From the NCBI RefSeq assembly GCF_003030345.1, contig NZ_CP028158.1, positions 5,084,001 to 5,148,000 of the forward strand: a stretch of DNA of 64,000 nt, given 5' to 3'. A program made the position numbers and the translations under genes. Below, piece by piece: positions 59,513 through 64,000 of the stretch; positions within the stretch are counted from its first letter, which is position 1, and each line of letters starts with the position of its first letter. The DNA comes from Plantactinospora sp. BC1 (GTDB lineage: Bacteria; Actinomycetota; Actinomycetes; Mycobacteriales; Micromonosporaceae). The notes beneath the pieces were generated by a model. That model searched no databases. It was given only the letters and a program-made list of their open reading frames with translations, and was not told the DNA's origin.

Positions 59513-60310
59513 TCATGGCGTCCCGGGCCGGTGGGTGGCGAGCCACCCGGTGGCGAAGTCGACCAGGTGACGCTGCGGGATCAGCCGCGCGGTGGCGCTG
59601 CCGACCGCACCGACGCGCGCGGCGCCGGTCGCCTCGTAGTCCGCCCCGAGCCGGGTGAAGTCACTCTCGTCGGTGACCACGTCGATCCAGCTGGTCCAGC
59701 GGCTGCTTCCGTCGGCCTGCCGGACGGAGGAGCCGGTCGCGCCGCGCGGCGGCGACGGCTGCCGGTACTCCGCCAGATGCAGTGACGTGTTCGACTCGTG
59801 CCCGCAGCCCAGCAGCAGCACCCTGCCGTCGAGCCGGTGCACGGCGCCGAGCGGGGAGTTCTCGCCGAGCGCGTCGTCGAGTCGGTGGTCCCGCACGATC
59901 TCCGGCGCCCGGGCGCCCAGCGCGGCGAAGGAGACCTGCGGGTGGTGGCTGCGCAGCGCCCCGGGCCAGGTGCGGACCGCCTCGGCGACCACGCCCATCC
60001 ACCGGCTCGGGGTGCGGGCCGGATCGAAGCCGGGGGTCTGGTCACGGATCGTCCGCCACCAGGTCTCCGGTACGGGCGGGTGCCGCCAGCCGGCCGGATC
60101 GGTGTTGTCGGGCGTGTGGGTCGGTACGACCAGAGTGCCGGCGCTGCCGAGTACGTCCAGCAGCGCCTGGACGATCGCCTGGGTGCCTCCGGCGACGAAT
60201 CCGATGCTCCGCCTCGCGCAGTGCAGCAGCACCACGTCACCCGCGGTCAGACCGAGCGCGCGCAGGTCCGCCGCGAGGGAGCCGGTGGTGTGCGGGGCTG
60301 CCTGGTCCAC
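59513..60310 (-). CDS. Aminoglycoside 3-N-acetyltransferase family protein
   Basis: 265 residues, the length of AAC(3) enzymes. Family motifs are VVLLHCARRSIGFVAGGTQA, LVVPTHTPDNTDP, HHPQVSFAALG and LLLGCGHESNTSLHLAEY, with the catalytic His region. The enzyme uses acetyl-CoA to acetylate the 3-amino group of 2-deoxystreptamine aminoglycosides, but many chromosomal members have other or unknown substrates. GTG at 60310 is chosen because a -10-like TAGGCT lies seven bases upstream, indicating a leaderless transcript; a longer frame to 60361 lacks signals. It is divergent from the MFS gene. Confidence 0.85.
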   Translation of the reverse strand: MDQAAPHTTGSLAADLRALGLTAGDVVLLHCARRSIGFVAGGTQAIVQALLDVLGSAGTLVVPTHTPDNTDPAGWRHPPVPETWWRTIRDQTPGFDPARTPSRWMGVVAEAVRTWPGALRSHHPQVSFAALGARAPEIVRDHRLDDALGENSPLGAVHRLDGRVLLLGCGHESNTSLHLAEYRQPSPPRGATGSSVRQADGSSRWTSWIDVVTDESDFTRLGADYEATGAARVGAVGSATARLIPQRHLVDFATGWLATHRPGTP

Positions 60311-60317
60311 CCGGCCG

Positions 60318-60323
60318 AGCCTA
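60318..60323 (-). promoter_or_regulatory. -10 box of a probable leaderless promoter for the acetyltransferase
   Basis: TAGGCT on the minus strand ends seven bases before the GTG at 60310 and no Shine-Dalgarno sequence is present. Confidence 0.45.
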
Positions 60324-60429
60324 GGGGGCCGGGCCCCGGACCGACCACGTGTGCTCGGCACCCCGTCCGGGACGTTCGGCCCGGGTTCGGAAACGCCTCG
60401 ACATCAACCTTGATTGAGGTCATAGGGTC

Positions 60430-61923
60430 ATGGGCATGAGCGTGATCCGGGGGGATCGGAAGACCTTCTACCAGTTACTGGTCAACACCCTGTTGGTGTC
60501 GGTCATCAACTTCACCGCGTGGTTCGCGATCACCTTCTACGTCTACCTCCAGACGCGGTCGGTCTTCGCCACCGGCGTGGTCTCGGGGATCTTCCTGGTG
60601 CTGACGGCGCTGACCGGCATCTGGTTCGGCAGCCTCGTGGACCACCACTCCAAGAAGACGATGATGCAGGCGTCGGCGCTGGTGTCGCTGGTGCTCTACG
60701 CGCTGGCCTTCGCCGTCTACCAGGCGACGCCGAAGGAGTCGTTCGCCGACCCGGCCAGCGTTCCACTGTGGGTGATGATCGTACTGCTGATGTTCGGGGT
60801 CATCGCGGGGAACATCCGGACTATCGCGTTGCCGACCCTGGTGACGGTGCTCATCGAGGAGGAGACCCGGGACCGGGCCAACGGGCTGGTCGGCACGGTC
60901 TCCGGGGTCACCTTCCTGGTGACGTCGGTGATCAGCGGCATCCTCGTGGCGATCGGCGGGATGTTCTGGGTGCTGGTCCTGGCCCTGGCGGTGCTGGCGG
61001 TCGCGCTGGTGCACCTGGCCCTCGTGCCGGTACCGCACCGCCCGGCGGCACCGGCCGGCACCGTCGCACCGGCGCCGCCGGTCGAGCCGCCGCTCGCCAG
61101 CACCGCACCGCCGGGCGCCACCACCAGTGCGGCGCCGGTCGCCACCGCCGCGCCACCGCCGGCCGAGCCGCCGGTCGCGGAGAAGCGCAGGGTGGACCTG
61201 CGCGGCACCATCCGGGTGGTCGGCGAGGTGCCGGGGCTGACCGCGCTGATCCTCTTCTCGGCGTTCAACAACTTCCTCGGCGGCGTCTTCATGGCGCTGA
61301 TGGACGCGTACGGGCTGTCGCTGGTGTCGGTGCAGACCTGGGGACTGCTCTGGGGGCTGTTGAGCACCGGCTTCATCGTCGGCGGGCTGCTCATCGCGCG
61401 TACCGGGCTGAGCCGCAACCCCGTCCGGCTGCTGCTCCTGGTCAACCTGCTGCTCTGGACGGTCACCCTGCTCTTCCCGCTCCGCGCGTCGATCGTCCTG
61501 CTCACCGTCGGGCTCTACGTCTACATGCTGGTCGTGCCCTACGCCGAGGCCGCCGAGCAGACGGTGTTGCAGAAGGTGGTGCCGTACGAGCGGCAGGGCC
61601 GGGTCTTCGGCTTCGCGCAGAGCGTCGAGCAGGCCGCCTCGCCGCTGACCGCGTTCCTGATCGCACCGGTCGCGCAGTTCGTCTTCATCCCGTTCATGAC
61701 CGACGGGGCGGGTGCCCGGACGATCGGCGGCTGGTTCGGCACCGGCGCCGACCGTGGACTCGCCCTGGTCTTCGTGCTGACCGGGATCGTCGGGCTGATC
61801 GCGACCGGGCTGGCGCTGCGCAGCCGGCCGTACCGGCGACTGAGCCGGCGGTTCATGACCGGGTCGGCGGCCGGGACGGAGCCGAACGAGCCGGAGCTGA
61901 GCCGCTCCGCCGCCACCCCGTAG
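60430..61923 (+). CDS. MFS transporter
   Basis: 497 residues, about 12 membrane helices in two sets of six. The A-like motif after helix 2 is GSLVDHHSKKTMM, and a long Pro/Ala-rich cytoplasmic loop (about 197-255; PAAPAGTVAPAPPVEPP) separates the halves. The architecture suggests a drug or metabolite exporter. ATG at 60430 or 60436 are both possible. It is divergent from the AAC(3)-like gene, so a joint role in resistance is possible but unproven. Confidence 0.85.
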   Translation: MGMSVIRGDRKTFYQLLVNTLLVSVINFTAWFAITFYVYLQTRSVFATGVVSGIFLVLTALTGIWFGSLVDHHSKKTMMQASALVSLVLYALAFAVYQATPKESFADPASVPLWVMIVLLMFGVIAGNIRTIALPTLVTVLIEEETRDRANGLVGTVSGVTFLVTSVISGILVAIGGMFWVLVLALAVLAVALVHLALVPVPHRPAAPAGTVAPAPPVEPPLASTAPPGATTSAAPVATAAPPPAEPPVAEKRRVDLRGTIRVVGEVPGLTALILFSAFNNFLGGVFMALMDAYGLSLVSVQTWGLLWGLLSTGFIVGGLLIARTGLSRNPVRLLLLVNLLLWTVTLLFPLRASIVLLTVGLYVYMLVVPYAEAAEQTVLQKVVPYERQGRVFGFAQSVEQAASPLTAFLIAPVAQFVFIPFMTDGAGARTIGGWFGTGADRGLALVFVLTGIVGLIATGLALRSRPYRRLSRRFMTGSAAGTEPNEPELSRSAATP

Positions 61924-61937
61924 CGGGCGCCGCCCGC
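61923..61937 (+). terminator. Small hairpin at the end of the MFS gene
   Basis: GCGGGC and GCCCGC pair around three bases, starting at the stop codon. It is short, so a weak call. Confidence 0.3.
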
Positions 61938-61971
61938 CGGTCGGTGCGATCCGGCCGGCGATTCGTTCTGC

Positions 61972-62006
61972 GCCGTCAGCCGTCAGCCGTCAGCCGTCAG
62001 CCGTCG
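61972..62006. repeat. Heptanucleotide tandem repeat over a stop codon
   Basis: GCCGTCA is repeated four times exactly (61972-61999) with a fifth copy ending in G (62000-62006). It covers the 3' end of the TetR gene and its stop codon; because seven is not a multiple of three, gain or loss of a unit changes the reading frame of the last residues. Confidence 0.85.
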
Positions 62007-63064
62007 GCCACGGCGTGGCAGGCGCCGTAGCCGTCGGCGCGGGCGACGATCCGGCCGGCTTCGACGCGTACCGCGCTCTCGGTGGCGTCGCTGCACGCCG
62101 CCACGCCGGCCGCGGCGGCGAGCGCGCCCGTCTCGTCGTGCACGAGCTGGAGCCGGGACCGGGCCGCCGCCGGGACCGCCGCGCGGAGACAGCCGCGCAG
62201 CTCGGTAACGGTGAGCCGGGCCAGCGGGCCCAGCTCGCCGGGGTTGCCGGTGACCAGCACGACGGTCACCTCGGCATCGGCCGGGGCGGCGCGGCGGGCC
62301 TCCTCGACGGCGGTCAGCCGGTGCAGCCCGAGGACCGCCACCACGCCGTCCCCGGTCAGCCGGGCCGGCTCGTCGCGCAGCGCGTCGATCGCGGCCGGCG
62401 GGTTCCACGGCTGGTCGACGGGACGGGCCGGGGAGACGTACGGCAGGTGCGGCGGCCCCCACTCGTCGTCGAGGTCCAGTTCGGCGAGCTGTTCGCAGGC
62501 GCGGACGACGGTGAACGGTTCGCCGAAGCCGGGCGCGGCGGCGGCGAGCTGACCGGCGCCGTGCAGGGTGGTCAACGCGGTCTCCGCGACCCGGACCATC
62601 CGGGCCGGAGCCCGCCCGGACCCGAGCCGCTCCAGGGCCAGGCCGAGCACGATCGCGCTCAGCCCGGTCAGTTGGGCGAACGGCAGGCTGGTCCGTTCGT
62701 CGGCGAGGATCTCGGGGACGAGGTCGCGGCCGAGCCGGGACGCGCTGTGCCGGTCCTCGGTGGCCAGGGGGAGCCGGGCCAGCCAGGCCCGGGCGAAGTC
62801 GGCCAGCGCCGCGCCGGCCGTCCGGGCCGTCGGCCGGTACTCCGGCTCGTCCGCCGCCTCGGCCGCCTCGGCCAGTACGGCGAAGTAGAGCGCCCGCTTG
62901 CTGGGGAAGTTGGAGTAGACGGCGCCCCGGGTCAGGTCGGCCCGCTCGGCGATCTGATCGATCTTGGCGTCCCGGAAGCCGCGCTCGGTGAACTCGTCGC
63001 GCGCGGCGGCCAGCACCTTGGCGCGGTTGTGTTCCTGCATCTCGATCCTGTTGCGCCGGACCAT
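61997..63064 (-). CDS. TetR-family regulator with an extra C-terminal domain
   Basis: 355 residues, against about 200 for usual TetR proteins. The helix-turn-helix is in the first 60 residues (KVLAAARDEFTERGFRDAKI DQIAERADLTRGAVYSNF). The ligand domain extends to about 220. The last 110 residues (VAVLGLHRLTAVEEARRAAP; EVTVVLVTGNPGELGPLARL; RLQLVHDETGALAAAAGVAA C) resemble a thioredoxin/AhpC-like fold without the usual CxxC, plus one or two cysteines. ATG at 63064 follows GAGGGGACG. It is divergent from the P450 gene and probably controls it. Confidence 0.8.
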   Translation of the reverse strand: MVRRNRIEMQEHNRAKVLAAARDEFTERGFRDAKIDQIAERADLTRGAVYSNFPSKRALYFAVLAEAAEAADEPEYRPTARTAGAALADFARAWLARLPLATEDRHSASRLGRDLVPEILADERTSLPFAQLTGLSAIVLGLALERLGSGRAPARMVRVAETALTTLHGAGQLAAAAPGFGEPFTVVRACEQLAELDLDDEWGPPHLPYVSPARPVDQPWNPPAAIDALRDEPARLTGDGVVAVLGLHRLTAVEEARRAAPADAEVTVVLVTGNPGELGPLARLTVTELRGCLRAAVPAAARSRLQLVHDETGALAAAAGVAACSDATESAVRVEAGRIVARADGYGACHAVADG

Positions 63065-63148
63065 CGTCCCCTCGTCTGTGCCGCACGGTCGCTCCACGGC
63101 CGTTGCCCGTCGAGTGTCAGTAGGATACCGTCGCCATCCGAATGACGT

Positions 63149-63171
63149 GAACATCTGACAGGAACATCTGA
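63149..63171 (+). promoter_or_regulatory. Direct repeat in the TetR/P450 divergent promoter
   Basis: GAACATCTGA occurs at 63149-63158 and again at 63162-63171, a 13-base period, just before the P450 ribosome-binding site. It may be the binding site of the divergent regulator or just a small duplication. Confidence 0.45.
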
Positions 63172-63186
63172 ATGGAGGAGCGTGGC

Positions 63187-64000
63187 ATGGCGGAGATCCC
63201 GGAGATCAAACTTGCCGACCCGGCGACCCTGGCCGACCCGTTCGGGGCGTACGCCCGAGCCCGCGAACTCGGCCCGCTCGCCCGGCTGGTCACGCCCGGG
63301 TTCGGCACCATCTGGGCGGTCACCCGGTACGCGGAGACGAAGGCGATGCTCACCGATCCCCGGTTCGAGCTGAACGCCTCCACCTACCAGCGACTCGACG
63401 TCCCGGAGCACTGCCGCAAATACCTGCGGACCATGCAGGAGATGGAGGGGGACGAGCACGCCCGGCTGCGCCGGCTGGTCTCACCCGCCTTCACCGCGCG
63501 CCGGGCCGCCGAGTTCCGGCCGAGGATCGTCGCGATCGTCGAGAAGCTCCTCGACGAACTGGCCGACCGGACCGACGACGGCGTCGTCGACCTGCTCGCC
63601 GGCTTCGCCGGGCCGCTGCCGATGGACGTGATCTGTGAACTGGTCGGCATCCCGGAGGCCGCCCGGCAGAGCTGGCGCGAGTACGGCGCCGCGATCGCCG
63701 CCGGGCACGGGCCGGCGTTCGTCGCCGCCGTACCGGCGATCATGCGGGACGCCGCGAACGCCGTCGTCGGGCGTACCGGCGGGTCCGGCGTCGACCTGCT
63801 CGCCGAGCTGGTCGGCGTGCACGCCGAGGACTCCGACCGGCTCAGCGAGACCGAGCTGGTCACCCTGGTCTGGCATCTCGTACTGGCCGGACAGACCCCG
63901 ACCAACGCGCTGGCCAACGCCGTCGAGGCGCTGTTCCGGCACCCCGACCAGCTCGCGGCGCTGCGCGCCGACGAGGGGCTGCTGCCCGGCGCGGTCGAGG
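63187..64000 (+). CDS. Cytochrome P450, N-terminal part (cut by window end)
   Basis: The first 271 residues are in the window. B to I helices are recognisable: DPFGAYARARELGPLARLV at the start, DEHARLRRLVSPAFTARRAA (C helix, with the haem-propionate His/Arg), PLPMDVICELVGIPEAAR, and the I helix LVLAGQTPTNALANAVEALF, with AGQTPT in place of the common AGxET. The ExxR and haem-Cys motifs lie beyond base 64000. It is a soluble bacterial class P450; the substrate is unknown. ATG at 63187 follows GGAGGAG. Confidence 0.9.
   Translation, partial: MAEIPEIKLADPATLADPFGAYARARELGPLARLVTPGFGTIWAVTRYAETKAMLTDPRFELNASTYQRLDVPEHCRKYLRTMQEMEGDEHARLRRLVSPAFTARRAAEFRPRIVAIVEKLLDELADRTDDGVVDLLAGFAGPLPMDVICELVGIPEAARQSWREYGAAIAAGHGPAFVAAVPAIMRDAANAVVGRTGGSGVDLLAELVGVHAEDSDRLSETELVTLVWHLVLAGQTPTNALANAVEALFRHPDQLAALRADEGLLPGAVE

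Noticed and set aside
1-64000. CRISPR arrays, tRNA, rRNA, insertion sequences
   Set aside because: No regularly spaced repeats, cloverleaf-like stretches, transposase motifs or terminal inverted repeats were seen. Short structured RNAs cannot be excluded by eye.

Overview
The window is a 64 kb piece of a very GC-rich actinobacterial chromosome. GTG starts are common, stops and starts often overlap by 1-4 bases (ATGA or GTGA), twin-arginine signals are frequent, and several promoters look leaderless. Gene content (RamB-type glyoxylate regulator, ngcEFG, many secreted plant and chitin polysaccharide enzymes, large TetR set) fits a soil filamentous actinomycete, most probably Micromonosporaceae; the family assignment is inference. 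I saw no rRNA, tRNA, insertion sequence, prophage or CRISPR array.

Layout. 1-2.6 kb: tail of an ECF sigma factor, a RibD/DHFR-like reductase and an animal-type haem peroxidase. 2.9-7.4 kb: glyoxylate bypass, with the regulator divergent from aceA-aceB. 7.5-8.4 kb: a beta-helix pseudogene. 8.4-13.3 kb: a minus-strand operon of sugar-binding lipoprotein, two ABC permeases and a GH20 hexosaminidase. 13.4-17.9 kb: a D-amino-acid module (regulator, amidohydrolase and RidA divergent from a PLP D-amino-acid deaminase). 18.1-22.6 kb: an exported sugar-isomerase-like TIM barrel and a ThuA/sorbosone-dehydrogenase/PKD/CBM fusion. 22.7-28.8 kb: GlcNAc kinase, RpiR regulator, SIS protein and ngcEFG. 28.9-43.3 kb: plant and fungal wall degradation (GH16, pectate lyase, GH10, three GH43) interrupted by a TctCBA tricarboxylate transporter, a BtuF-like protein and small unknown genes. 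43.4-46.7 kb: FAD monooxygenase, TetR and an orphan ketosynthase. 46.8-53 kb: PL8 lyase, ArsR/AHSA1 pair, alpha/beta hydrolase with TetR, SEC-C protein. 53.2-59.4 kb: two GH78 rhamnosidases. 59.5-64 kb: AAC(3)-like acetyltransferase, MFS transporter, TetR with an extra C-terminal domain, and a P450 cut by the window end.

Working together. Secreted enzymes release arabinose, rhamnose, pectin fragments, xylan fragments and amino sugars. Two ABC systems lacking their own ATPase import oligosaccharides, the GlcNAc kinase feeds amino-sugar metabolism, and the glyoxylate bypass supports growth on acetyl units. Palindromes at the starts of the pectate-lyase, arabinan and rhamnan genes look like separate LacI-type operators, implying substrate-specific induction. 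The D-amino-acid module between the two amino-sugar uptake systems suggests that both halves of peptidoglycan may be salvaged here. The least conventional items are the D-amino-acid module with its unusual regulator, the exported ThuA/TIM-barrel pair, and a tiny ORF ending in alternating cysteines that lies on a TGCA-repeat palindrome.
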